This document shows positions 31,987 through 40,131 of a stretch of 40,887 nucleotides of DNA, piece by piece (the stretch's first letter is position 1; the number at the start of each line of letters is the position of its first letter). This DNA is from an uncultured Bacteroidales bacterium (GTDB lineage Bacteria; Bacteroidota; Bacteroidia; Bacteroidales; UBA932): contig CAJUEK010000013.1 of the NCBI GenBank assembly GCA_910585445.1, forward strand, positions 11,383 to 52,269, in the 5' to 3' direction. The notes under the pieces are model-generated. The model was given only the letters and a program-made list of their open reading frames with translations, did no database searches and had not been told where the DNA came from. A program made the position numbers and the translations under genes.

Positions 31987-34632
31987 TCTTCCGGAGCCGG
32001 AAAGCTCCCATCCTGCGGAAGCGAGCAGAAGCAGGATTAGCAGGATGGAGCTGGCTCTTGATATGTTTTCTCCGATTTGGTAGGATTCCGGTTCAAATCG
32101 CATTACGAGGCGGCCTTCTCCTTCCGGAAGTATTGTTCCGCGAAGAATCCAGTCTGCCCTGAAAATCTCGGCCGGAACTGCGGATTTTGTAGGCACATAT
32201 CTTCCGTTCTTGACCTCACCATATGCTCCTTTCGGCTCAATCCATGCCTTCCAGCCTTTCGGATAGTATATCTCGCTGAAAATCACGGCTGCGGGGTAAT
32301 CGGTGCAGAACTCATACTGCAATTCATTAGGTGCATAGCTTTCAAGGAGGATTGACTGGCAAACCGGTTTTGCGTCACTTTCTGAAAGCACGTTTTCATT
32401 CTCATCTGATGGAACTTTCTTGCATGTCTCAGAATCGAGTATAGCTTCGCGTGCCCATGCGAAATCATCTCCTATGACGGCTGTAGTCCTCAGGTCGGTG
32501 CTTCCGAGCAGTGCGATTTCATCATCCGGAGTCTCTGCCCGTACAGCTCCAGACACGAACCAGCAATTGCCGAATGCTTCATGATTCCTTACCGGCGGAA
32601 GGTCTGCTCCGAGGATTATATATTTTCCGTTGAGCATGGACACTGCTTTCAGTTCAGGAAGTCCGTCTTCTATCTCCTGAATCGTCGAAGCCTTGCCCGC
32701 TATGGTGTAAATGCTTCCTATTTCCTTGGACAGATACCTGTCAATGAGGTCCTGGTATCTCTGCAGCTTGACAGGGCTGTAGCCTCCTATGCATTTGTGA
32801 TGGTAGCTTTGGATTGCATCGTTGAAAGTGTTGACGCTGATGTCAAGCACCCTGTATTCCGGGTCGTTGTCCTCATGGATGAGCCTGTCCACAGGACGTG
32901 GAGCATATGCTGCGCTGAAATCCTTGGGAGTGACGAAATGGTCTTTGTTAAGGTATCTTTTGCCGGCTGATGTCATGTCGAACAATACTATGGCGCATAT
33001 TGCCAAAGGCATAATGTACATCCTGCCTTTTGGTGACATCGTTTTTTTTGTCTGAAAGGTCCAGAATATAAGGGCAAAAGCTATTGTTATCAAGGTGAAA
33101 GACCTCATGGCATCCTTGAACAGAAGTGTTTGCCTGTCGGCAATCAGAGCATCAACCAGGATTTCCGGCTGTCCGGAATCCACGGCTCCTGTAAATGTGC
33201 CCGCAATGCCCGGGAACACCATGCATATCAGGCAGAATCCTGCTGTCACAGCCCATGCGATGCCTCCTGCACGTAGAAATTCCCGCTTGGTGTATTCTTG
33301 TCTTGTGATTCTGTCAAGCACAAGGAAGCCGAGCATTGGTACAGTGACCTGAAGCACAGTAAGGGCCATTGATACCGTCCTGAACTTGTTGTACAGCGGG
33401 GCATAATTGAACCACAATTTGGTGAACCACATGAAATGGTTGCCCCATGCAAGCAGCACCGCTATGACTGTCGCCGTGAGAATCCACCATTTTTCCCTTC
33501 CTTTGCACAAGATAAGCCCGAGGACGAACAGGAAAATTGAGATTGCTCCAAGATACATCGGCCCGGCAGTGAACGGCTGCGGACCCCAATAAAGAGGAAG
33601 GCCTTTCATGACCTGCTTCAGATTCGGCTGTCCGGCCCTTTTCAGCAAGGCATAGACCTCGGAATCCTTCGGGTCCATTGCACCGGATGATGAACCTCCG
33701 TTGAAATTGGGAATCAGGAGATTAGGCATTTCCTCTATGCCATAGGACCATGCCGTCGCATATTCTATGTCAAGTCCTTTCTTGCTGCCTTCTGCAGATG
33801 CCAGCTCCGAACCGCCTCTCATTGTGTATGGAGTGTATTCATACATCGGAATGAGCTTGTTCGCATTGGTTGCTATTCCGACGCATCCGATTACGGCAAG
33901 GAATGCAGATGCTGCAAAAAATCTCGCTGTCAGATGGCGTTTCTCTTTCCTTATGCAAAGGCTGATGAGAAGCCCAGCCGCGTAAATGACTATTACTATT
34001 GCAAGATAGTATGTAATCTGGATATGGTTCGCCTTTATCTGCATGCTGAGGGCAAGGGCGAAAAGCGTCGCGCCGAGCAGCGTCTTGGGGAGCCATTCTT
34101 TCCATGTTCGCCCTCCGGAAAGTGCTGAGCGATAAGTGAATATTATTCCTGCAAGAACCCATGGGAAATACGCTATAGCCTGCATCTTGGTATTGTGGCC
34201 AACCTGTATTATCTGCATGTTGTATGAGCAGAATGCCATGGCTATTGCTCCTGCGACTGCCACTACCTTACTTGTGCCAAGTGACAGCATAAGAAGGAAA
34301 CCTCCTATTAGGGCTATCAGAATATAGCTTGCCGGACGCCTTCCGGTCAGCATGAACTTGTATATTGCGTTTGTCCAGTCTCCCTTGAAGTCGTCTATGG
34401 TAGCGGTCGTAGGCATTCCTCCGAACATTGAGTTTGTCCATTCCGTAGGATCATCAGGATGGGCAGCGTTGTATGTCACGGCTTCATTCGCCATGCCTTT
34501 CCAAGAGGCTATGTCGCTCTGGTTCACTATCTTCCCTCCGAGCACCTGAGGGGTGAATCCGTATGCCAGCACAGCGAAGAACAACACTATCAGGGTGTAT
34601 GTGGCAATTTTTCTTATGAGTTCCTTATTCAT
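31966..34632 (-). CDS. YfhO-family multi-pass membrane protein
   Basis: This 888-residue inner-membrane protein starts MNKELIRKIATYTLIVLFFAVLAYGFTP. About a dozen hydrophobic helices are spread over residues 10-560 and one is near the C-terminus. A large extracytoplasmic segment lies between about 560 and 850. SMFGGMPT, VGHNTKMQAIAYFPWVLAG and FNGGSSSGAMD are family-typical loops. YfhO proteins are GT-C-like, and some members in Gram-positives add sugars to lipoteichoic acid; the role in Bacteroidota is unknown. It is 34 bases downstream of the glycosyltransferase gene and is probably co-transcribed with it. Codons are A/C-rich, suggesting the lagging strand. Confidence 0.87.
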   Translation of the reverse strand: MNKELIRKIATYTLIVLFFAVLAYGFTPQVLGGKIVNQSDIASWKGMANEAVTYNAAHPDDPTEWTNSMFGGMPTTATIDDFKGDWTNAIYKFMLTGRRPASYILIALIGGFLLMLSLGTSKVVAVAGAIAMAFCSYNMQIIQVGHNTKMQAIAYFPWVLAGIIFTYRSALSGGRTWKEWLPKTLLGATLFALALSMQIKANHIQITYYLAIVIVIYAAGLLISLCIRKEKRHLTARFFAASAFLAVIGCVGIATNANKLIPMYEYTPYTMRGGSELASAEGSKKGLDIEYATAWSYGIEEMPNLLIPNFNGGSSSGAMDPKDSEVYALLKRAGQPNLKQVMKGLPLYWGPQPFTAGPMYLGAISIFLFVLGLILCKGREKWWILTATVIAVLLAWGNHFMWFTKLWFNYAPLYNKFRTVSMALTVLQVTVPMLGFLVLDRITRQEYTKREFLRAGGIAWAVTAGFCLICMVFPGIAGTFTGAVDSGQPEILVDALIADRQTLLFKDAMRSFTLITIAFALIFWTFQTKKTMSPKGRMYIMPLAICAIVLFDMTSAGKRYLNKDHFVTPKDFSAAYAPRPVDRLIHEDNDPEYRVLDISVNTFNDAIQSYHHKCIGGYSPVKLQRYQDLIDRYLSKEIGSIYTIAGKASTIQEIEDGLPELKAVSMLNGKYIILGADLPPVRNHEAFGNCWFVSGAVRAETPDDEIALLGSTDLRTTAVIGDDFAWAREAILDSETCKKVPSDENENVLSESDAKPVCQSILLESYAPNELQYEFCTDYPAAVIFSEIYYPKGWKAWIEPKGAYGEVKNGRYVPTKSAVPAEIFRADWILRGTILPEGEGRLVMRFEPESYQIGENISRASSILLILLLLASAGWELSGSGRLRQRPQ

Positions 34633-34666
34633 TGTATCTCAGTGTTTTAGTATGTAAATAATGCGT

Positions 34667-35995
34667 CTATTCTGCTATGAGTGAGTCCATCAGCTGAGCC
34701 ATCCTGCGGGTAAGGGCACGGCGGGAATACTGTCCGATGTCCTTTGTCTCAGCCTTGAGTTCCCCTTTGCGGAACTGCTCCCAGCATATGTCGATGTATT
34801 TGCGAATTGATGTCTTGTCGTCCCATTCAAACACAAAACCGGCCTTTGTCTGTGATATTATCCGTGCCATTGCACCGCCCGTTTGTCCGATTCCCATGAC
34901 AGGACGTTCCGCTGCCAGGTATTCGAACAGCTTGCCCGGAAGAGTTGCCTTGTATTCCGGCTCTTTCCTCAGCGGAAGAATCAGCAGGGAGGCACTTTTC
35001 TGTTCGGTCACGGCAGCGTTATGGCTTTGATAGCCAAGGTCAACGAGATTTTTTTCAAGTCCCGCTTTCTGAATTGCATCCGTTATTTCCTTGTCAGTCT
35101 TTCCGGCAAGGCGTATGCGCATTGTCTTTGCAAAATCCGCGTCTTCCGAGCATTTCTCCGCAAGAGCCTCCCAAAGCATGTCCGGGTTGCCATCTGAAGC
35201 GAAAAGTCCTGTGTGAGTAATGTTGAAATGACCGTCCGTCTTCGGAGCTGCCTTGAAGTCATTTTCGTCATACCCGTTGGTAATAAGCTCAACCCTTGTG
35301 GATGTCATTGTCTCGAACTCTTCTTTTACAAGCGGAGACACGGCCACAACCACAGTTGCATCATCAAGCACCTTCTTTTCAAGTTTTTCATGCTTCCTTC
35401 TTGCCGTCTTGCCAAGATGCAGATGCTTGAAATAGAACATCTTTGTCCACGGGTCACGGAAATCTGCAATCCATGGTGTTCCGGTGGCAAGCGAAAGCTG
35501 TCTTGCTATCAGGTGCATGGAATGCGGAGGTCCGGTGCTTATTATTATGTCCACCGGATGTTCCTTGAGATATTTTTTGAGGAATCTGACCGAAGGGCCA
35601 ATCCACATGCATCTCGGGTCAGGTATGAAGCAGTTGCCCCTTATCCATAGCGATATCCTTTTCCCGAGACTTTTTTTCTGCGAATTGATAGGGTTTACCT
35701 CATCTTGTCCGCCTTTTCCCGTTTCCGCTTTGGAGGTCTTTTTGCGTGAACGGCCTCCTGTAAGCATGCGATAGACTTCGTATGGCTCGAAGATTTTCCT
35801 TTTTATGATTTCGGCCTCTGCCGGGATTTCCGCTTCAAGTGAAGTGTCTGTTGTTATTGCTTCCGGGTTTTCCGGAGTATATATTACAGGCTGCCAACCC
35901 TCCTGGGGCAGATATTTGGCGAATTTCACCCAGCGCTGGACTCCAGAGCCTCCGGTAGGCGGCCAGTAATATGATATTATAAGTGCTCTTTTCAT
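34667..35995 (-). CDS. GT4-family glycosyltransferase
   Basis: This 442-residue cytoplasmic GT-B glycosyltransferase opens with LIISYYWPPTGGSGVQRWVKFAKYLP, the acceptor-side Gly loop. It has IADFRDPWTKMFYF in the N-lobe and a C-lobe Rossmann half with ITHTGLFASDGNPD. The donor motif is LPGKLFEYLAAERPVMGIG, whose E-x-L-A-A-E-R-P pattern is GT4-like. A linker-rich, Lys/Gly-heavy stretch near residues 80-110 is unusual. The sugar and acceptor are unknown. With the YfhO protein it may build or decorate a surface glycan. The 5' leader holds a 14-base palindrome. Confidence 0.88.
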   Translation of the reverse strand: MKRALIISYYWPPTGGSGVQRWVKFAKYLPQEGWQPVIYTPENPEAITTDTSLEAEIPAEAEIIKRKIFEPYEVYRMLTGGRSRKKTSKAETGKGGQDEVNPINSQKKSLGKRISLWIRGNCFIPDPRCMWIGPSVRFLKKYLKEHPVDIIISTGPPHSMHLIARQLSLATGTPWIADFRDPWTKMFYFKHLHLGKTARRKHEKLEKKVLDDATVVVAVSPLVKEEFETMTSTRVELITNGYDENDFKAAPKTDGHFNITHTGLFASDGNPDMLWEALAEKCSEDADFAKTMRIRLAGKTDKEITDAIQKAGLEKNLVDLGYQSHNAAVTEQKSASLLILPLRKEPEYKATLPGKLFEYLAAERPVMGIGQTGGAMARIISQTKAGFVFEWDDKTSIRKYIDICWEQFRKGELKAETKDIGQYSRRALTRRMAQLMDSLIAE

Positions 35996-36066
35996 TCTAA
36001 TCCGTATTTCATGCTTCTTCCGATTTTCCGTTGCAGCATGGGCGGATATCCGCCTGAGGTTTTCCG

Positions 36067-36074
36067 CAAAATTA
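36067..36074 (-). promoter_or_regulatory. -7 box for glycosyltransferase-yfhO
   Basis: TAATTTTG on the minus strand matches TAnnTTTG, 71 bases before the glycosyltransferase ATG. The leader would contain the 14-base palindrome. Confidence 0.5.
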
Positions 36075-36175
36075 CGAAAATAATTCGGCTCAATGTAAAA
36101 TCCCGCTTGTTTTTCGGTCTATGGCTTGATGCTGATGGATTCTCTTCCATTTGCATTCCGCTTACTGATGAAATC

Positions 36176-36256
36176 CGGTTTAAAAATCCGGCCAGTTTTA
36201 AACCGAATTTCTTTTTGGGAGCATTCCGTAAAAAAATGTGGCGCTTTCTTAAACCG
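36176..36256. promoter_or_regulatory. three TTAAACCG sites upstream of the regulator gene
   Basis: CGGTTTAAAA at 36176-36185 and TTTTAAACCG at 36196-36205 form a perfect 10-base inverted repeat with a 10-base centre. A third copy, TTAAACCG, at 36249-36256 ends two bases before the -33 box. This is the usual geometry for an autoregulated promoter. Confidence 0.45.
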
Positions 36257-36258
36257 TT

Positions 36259-36289
36259 TTTGTCATTTGCCTTAATATCAGTATTTTTG
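36259..36289 (+). promoter_or_regulatory. promoter of the TPR-HTH regulator gene
   Basis: TTTG at 36259-36262, a 19-base spacer and TATTTTTG at 36282-36289: both elements match consensus exactly. The ATG at 36322 lies 32 bases after the -7 box. Confidence 0.7.
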
Positions 36290-36321
36290 CCCTCTGTAAT
36301 AATTGAAGTTCAACTGCGGCT

Positions 36322-38007
36322 ATGATTGGAAAGATTATGAGAAACCATATAATATTTCTATTGCTTGCATTGTGCCTTTTCGTCGGCTGCCAGGGCCATT
36401 GGGAGAGCATTCGGACTCTTGAGAGCGTAGAACGCTACATTGAGTCCCGTCCTGACAGTGCACTTGCTGTCTTGGAGGGGATGGATGGCGGACATTTTAA
36501 GACACGCCGGAGCCGGGCCTTGTTTTCTGTCCTGTATGCCCAGGCTCTTGACAAAAATGACATAAATACGTCAGATGTTTCTGTGGTGATGCCAGCTGTG
36601 GAATATTATGGCAAGCGCGGTCCTGCTGACAAGGCGATGAAGGCATGGTTTTACCTCGGACGTGAGCAGGAGAACGGCAAGGAATATACTGCCGCAGTGA
36701 TTTCATATACCAAGGCAAATGAGTGGGCTGCAAAGACTGATGATTTGAGCTTCAGGGGACTGATTGCGTCTGCTATGGCTGAGCTATATGAAAAGAACTA
36801 CAATGGCGAGAAATTTTTTGAAAAAATGACGGATGCAAAAGTGCTTTTCAATGAGGCTGGAGATTCATTGCGGAGTTGGATTGCTACAGCTGTACTTGCA
36901 TCTGCATGTACTGATTACGGAAAGTGGAAAACTGCTGATTCGCTTTATAAGGAATTTTTTGACCATGAAGTATGGGATTCGTCGTGTGTATCATATTATC
37001 TTCGTGATTATGCCAGATATCATATATTGAAGCCTGAGCCTAATCCGGAAAAGATTATAGAGCTTCTGGACAAATGCATCAATGAATATGGCTATGAATT
37101 GTCTGAGTACAATTGTGGCCTTTATGCTCTCGCGTGTGCAAAATTGGGCAATTTTGAAAAATGCGATGAATTGTTTCGGGAGAACGGATATTGTATGGAG
37201 GACTGTCCATTCGCATATAATATTTATAAAGAGAAAGGTGAGTATATTTCTGCCCTTGAAAAACTTGAGGAAAATTTTGACATTGACAGAGATTTGATTT
37301 CTCAGAATATGAATCAATCCGTTTCAGAGGCGCAAGTCGAATATTTTCAGGCAAAGTCGGAGCTGCTGGACAAAAACAGGAAAAATGAGCGGGTTATCTA
37401 TGTGCTTGTTTCGCTCATACTTTTGCTGTTTCTTGTGATTTCAGTGTTTGCTGCATATTCAATGCGTAACCGTATGTTTCAGGCTAAGGAGCGTATCGCC
37501 GATTTGCGTGAGATATCCAGGCTTAATCTTAATAAGATAGATTCTGTACGGAGAGATTTGGATGCCAAGGAACAGGAACTGGATGCTCTTCGTCGGTCAT
37601 ACCTTACAGGTTCAAAATCGAGATTTGAACTGATTGTCGGCCTGACCTCTGAATATATGTCCCCGTCGCATTCTGAAACAAAGGACCGTATATATGACAA
37701 GGTGCAGGAACTTGTTGCTGAAATCAATGGCAAGAGCGAAAACAACCGCGTGTTTGAGCAACGCATAAACTCGGTCTTCGAAGATGTGATGACTAAGCTT
37801 CGTGATGACTTTCCTGATTTTTCGGATTTGGATTTCCGTTTCCTGTCTTATGTGATTGTCGGCTTCGATGCAAAGACTATATCTTTGATGACAGGCTTGT
37901 CCACCTCTAATATTTATACGAAGAAAAAGAGGATGACAGACAAAATCTTGTCTTCAGGTAGTCCCAATATACAGATTTACTCTGCTTGCTTTAATAAAAA
38001 TGTCTGA
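36322..38007 (+). CDS. TPR-transmembrane-HTH regulator (Bacteroidota type)
   Basis: This 561-residue protein begins at the ATG 36322; a second ATG at 36337 gives MRNHIIFLLLALCLF, a better signal peptide. The signal segment ends in lipobox FVGC. Periplasmic TPR-like helices run to about residue 330 (PADKAMKAWFYLGREQENGKEYTAAVISYTKANE). A single transmembrane helix, VIYVLVSLILLLFLVISVFAAY, is near residues 358-380. A cytoplasmic coiled coil (about 385-430) and a LuxR-like HTH near 500-545 (FRFLSYVIVGFDAKTISLMTGLSTSNIYTKKKRMTDKI) follow. It looks like a one-piece sensor that links an envelope signal to transcription. The following barrel/lipoprotein genes are plausible targets. Confidence 0.82.
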   Translation: MIGKIMRNHIIFLLLALCLFVGCQGHWESIRTLESVERYIESRPDSALAVLEGMDGGHFKTRRSRALFSVLYAQALDKNDINTSDVSVVMPAVEYYGKRGPADKAMKAWFYLGREQENGKEYTAAVISYTKANEWAAKTDDLSFRGLIASAMAELYEKNYNGEKFFEKMTDAKVLFNEAGDSLRSWIATAVLASACTDYGKWKTADSLYKEFFDHEVWDSSCVSYYLRDYARYHILKPEPNPEKIIELLDKCINEYGYELSEYNCGLYALACAKLGNFEKCDELFRENGYCMEDCPFAYNIYKEKGEYISALEKLEENFDIDRDLISQNMNQSVSEAQVEYFQAKSELLDKNRKNERVIYVLVSLILLLFLVISVFAAYSMRNRMFQAKERIADLREISRLNLNKIDSVRRDLDAKEQELDALRRSYLTGSKSRFELIVGLTSEYMSPSHSETKDRIYDKVQELVAEINGKSENNRVFEQRINSVFEDVMTKLRDDFPDFSDLDFRFLSYVIVGFDAKTISLMTGLSTSNIYTKKKRMTDKILSSGSPNIQIYSACFNKNV

Positions 38008-38116
38008 TATTCTGTTTGTTAGCTATTAGTTTGATTTGTTGCTGATATTTAACACGTTGATTGTTAATCGTTTACATAATAATGTAAGATTTGTATGTTT
38101 TGCTGTTATGTAATTG

Positions 38117-38129
38117 ATTGAAATTCAAT
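38117..38129. promoter_or_regulatory. 13-base palindrome upstream of the barrel cluster
   Basis: ATTGAA-A-TTCAAT is a perfect six-plus-six palindrome, 41 bases upstream of the -33 box of the first barrel gene. Candidate binding site only; in AT-rich DNA it could be chance. Confidence 0.25.
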
Positions 38130-38170
38130 AATATTAAATTCCCTTGTGTAAGATTTTTCATCTTCGGAAA

Positions 38171-38203
38171 TTTGCTCGGAACACTTATTTAGCCCTACCT
38201 TTG
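38171..38203 (+). promoter_or_regulatory. promoter of the first barrel gene
   Basis: TTTG at 38171-38174, a 21-base spacer and TACCTTTG at 38196-38203 match the -33/-7 consensus. The ATG at 38221 lies 17 bases after the -7 box. Confidence 0.75.
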
Positions 38204-38220
38204 CAGAAAATTTTTCGTTT

Positions 38221-38793
38221 ATGATAAAATCAAAATTGTTGTTGCTGCTTGCAGTAAGTGTACTTTCATTAAGCATGAAAGCGCAAGAGAAAAACGTATT
38301 TTATAAGAAAGGTTATGCTCCGAGTATTGAAATAGGAGGGACTTTTGTTGACAGTTTCGGTTTCCGTCCTGAGGTGCTGACTTCACACGGGTATTGTTTC
38401 GGAAATGGCCTTTATGTTGGAGGCGGCTTAGGTCTTGGTTTTGAGCATTGGACGATAAGGGAGCGTGAGAACCGGTTTTTTGTTCCTGTTTTCGTTGATT
38501 TGAAGTATAGTTTCTTGAATCGGCTTGCGAGTCCTTTTGTCGGCATTAAGGCAGGAGCGATGCTTGATTGTACCGGACTTGGAATAGGTTATATGGTGTT
38601 GCCCTCCATTGGCGTTGACATTTGGAGATTTTCTTTATCATTGGGATTTCAGAACTATTCTTGCACTTATAATGTACCGACTTATAATATCAATGGAAGT
38701 GGTCCTGGCGATATTGATGCGACAATTTCCGGTATAGGTAAGGGCGGATTTGGCGGAGCTGGTGTTAAGATAGGCCTGTCATATAATTTTTAA
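38221..38793 (+). CDS. small outer-membrane beta-barrel protein (paralog 1)
   Basis: This 190-residue protein has a signal peptide ending MKAQ (near residue 21) and a mature part of alternating strands (GYCFGNGLYVGGGLGLGFEHW, FVPVFVDLKYSFLNRLASPFVGIKAG) ending in the aromatic SYNF. It is probably an eight-stranded outer-membrane barrel. It is paralogous to the gene at 39577: both share FxKKGY..S(I/V)E(I/L), the HGYxFGxGLxxGGGxGLG block, and SPFVG. A fragment resembling the start of the 40132 gene begins right at its stop codon. The function is unknown. Confidence 0.77.
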   Translation: MIKSKLLLLLAVSVLSLSMKAQEKNVFYKKGYAPSIEIGGTFVDSFGFRPEVLTSHGYCFGNGLYVGGGLGLGFEHWTIRERENRFFVPVFVDLKYSFLNRLASPFVGIKAGAMLDCTGLGIGYMVLPSIGVDIWRFSLSLGFQNYSCTYNVPTYNINGSGPGDIDATISGIGKGGFGGAGVKIGLSYNF

Positions 38794-38853
38794 ATGCTGT
38801 ATCCGCTCATAAAAAGAACGACACGTATGTCAGTGCGTTTGAGTTTTAGGTCT
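38793..38853 (+). pseudogene. decayed N-terminal fragment related to the 40132 barrel gene
   Basis: Bases 38793-38853 align without gaps to 40183-40243, inside the gene starting at 40132, with about seven mismatches in 61. The fragment can be read as NAVSAHKKNDTYVSAFEF followed by TAG, against NAAFAQKKNDTNVRAFEFEVG in the intact gene. It covers the signal-cleavage site and first mature residues, lacks a start and is stopped. It begins directly at the stop codon of paralog 1 and fades after 38853. Confidence 0.75.
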
Positions 38854-38867
38854 GCGTCTTTTGCTCA

Positions 38868-38897
38868 TTTGCCGGCATTGCTAAAAATATATATTTG
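38868..38897 (+). promoter_or_regulatory. promoter of the lipoprotein gene
   Basis: TTTG at 38868-38871 and TATATTTG at 38890-38897, 18 bases apart. The ATG at 38966 lies 68 bases downstream, so the leader is longer than elsewhere. A small palindrome CTGAGAACTCAG is at 38914-38925. Confidence 0.5.
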
Positions 38898-38965
38898 TAA
38901 AATATTAAAGAATCTGAGAACTCAGTTACGACAAACAAATTGAAATATCACCAAATTTTTCGTTT

Positions 38966-39544
38966 ATGAATAAGTCAATATTACATTTTATTTTCATCGG
39001 GCTTGTCTGCATGATGTGCTTGTATTCTTGCACTGAAAAGGAAAACAACGGAGTCCGGTTGTCATCTTATTGTGGGCATTATACAGTTGAAAGTATTTTT
39101 TGGGCAGGTGAGTTTGTTGATGTCAATGGCGACGGAATAGCTTCACGTGATCTGTTGATCGAACTTGATGGCCAGCCTGGGTTTGTTCCGGGATGGATAG
39201 AAGCAGATGTGACGCTTTGTCAGGACGGCATTTCGCTTTCTTATGATTGTGCTATTCCTGCTGTCGTCATAAGAGAATATCCGGAGAGTAGTATATATTC
39301 ACAGACAATAATGTACTATGGAGTGCAGATTATTTCTACCTGGCATCCTGATTGGGGCACTCCGTCTTTCACTTCCGGGGTATATAATTCGCGACTTGAT
39401 GCATATACATATGGCATTAACCGGGCATATTTGAATAATGTTTCAGACAGTTCTTTTGAATTGTGTGCAGATTGTGTTCTTCTTAATGTTAAGGATAACA
39501 GGATTGTGGAAGGTGTTGTAAGATTTACATTTAAGAAGCAGTGA
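38966..39544 (+). CDS. hypothetical lipoprotein with an EF-hand-like loop
   Basis: This 192-residue protein has a signal peptide with lipobox LYSC (Cys22). The mature part begins with YCGHYTVESIFWAGEFVDVNGDGIASRDLLIEL, where DVNGDGIASRDL fits a calcium-binding loop (D-x-N-x-D-G). The remainder is predicted beta-rich and recalls small Bacteroidales lipocalin-like lipoproteins, but I recognise no named family. It sits between barrel genes with the same short start-region sequence as paralog 1. It is probably surface or periplasmic. Function unknown. Confidence 0.65.
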   Translation: MNKSILHFIFIGLVCMMCLYSCTEKENNGVRLSSYCGHYTVESIFWAGEFVDVNGDGIASRDLLIELDGQPGFVPGWIEADVTLCQDGISLSYDCAIPAVVIREYPESSIYSQTIMYYGVQIISTWHPDWGTPSFTSGVYNSRLDAYTYGINRAYLNNVSDSSFELCADCVLLNVKDNRIVEGVVRFTFKKQ

Positions 39545-39576
39545 TGTAGCTTCTGTACGTGAATGATGATTTGATT

Positions 39577-40104
39577 ATGAAGAAGATAGTTATTTTGTCA
39601 TTTCTTATTGCCGCTTTCTGTGCTCCGGCTTTGCATGCCCGCCAATCTCTTGGCTTTAAGAAAGGGTACACTTCCAGTGTTGAGTTGCGGGCAATGGCTG
39701 TTGCGGATTCTGACAGAAAGGGACATTTTATGTTTGTAGAAACGGTGCATGGATATGCCTTTGGTGACGGTTTGTTTTTGGGAGGAGGCACGGGACTTGG
39801 CTATTCTTTTACGACTTCTGATTTTCTTCTCCCGCTCTATGCCAAAGGGAAATATAATTTTTCAGATAGACCTGTATCTCCTTTTGTGGGCGTTGAGCTT
39901 GGTATGGGAATAGGTCTGAGCCAGAAAGACCTTTCTTTTATGGTTTCTCCTTCATTCGGCCTTGATATCCGCCGCTTTTCTGTTGAATTTTCATACATGT
40001 TTCATGAAGGCAAAAATTGGGGGCCTGCCGGCAAGCCGGGTTCCAACTGGGCTTCATATTATAAATTGAACAGTTTGAATATCAGCGTAGGTTATTGGTT
40101 TTAA
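39577..40104 (+). CDS. small outer-membrane beta-barrel protein (paralog 2)
   Basis: This 175-residue protein is counted from the ATG at 39577 (MKKIVILSFLIAAFC); a GTG frame from 39559 adds six residues ahead of a good signal peptide and is unlikely. The mature part begins after ALHA. It shares with paralog 1 the GFKKGYTSSVEL start, HGYAFGDGLFLGGGTGLGYSF, VSPFVGVELG and a closing aromatic VGYWF. An outer-membrane barrel is likely. It starts 32 bases after the lipoprotein stop, so it is probably in the same transcript. Confidence 0.75.
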   Translation: MKKIVILSFLIAAFCAPALHARQSLGFKKGYTSSVELRAMAVADSDRKGHFMFVETVHGYAFGDGLFLGGGTGLGYSFTTSDFLLPLYAKGKYNFSDRPVSPFVGVELGMGIGLSQKDLSFMVSPSFGLDIRRFSVEFSYMFHEGKNWGPAGKPGSNWASYYKLNSLNISVGYWF

Positions 40105-40131
40105 ATGTCTTAAATAACTTTTGCTGAAAAT

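Larger units (their letters stand above)
35996..36321. other. intergenic region with operator-like repeats
   Basis: This 326-base gap divides the glycosyltransferase (-) from the membrane regulator (+). No convincing gene is present. It holds the palindrome GGCGGATATCCGCC (36041-36054), a minus-strand -7 box TAATTTTG (36067-36074) for the glycosyltransferase, an inverted repeat CGGTTTAAAA (36176-36185) / TTTTAAACCG (36196-36205), a third half-site TTAAACCG (36249-36256), and the regulator promoter. Confidence 0.8.

Noticed and set aside
36011..36325. 104-codon frame in the glycosyltransferase-regulator gap
   Set aside because: It covers promoter and repeat elements, has atypical composition, no family match and no promoter of its own.
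38914..38925. CTGAGAACTCAG palindrome upstream of the lipoprotein gene
   Set aside because: Only five pairs with a two-base centre; likely by chance in a short region.
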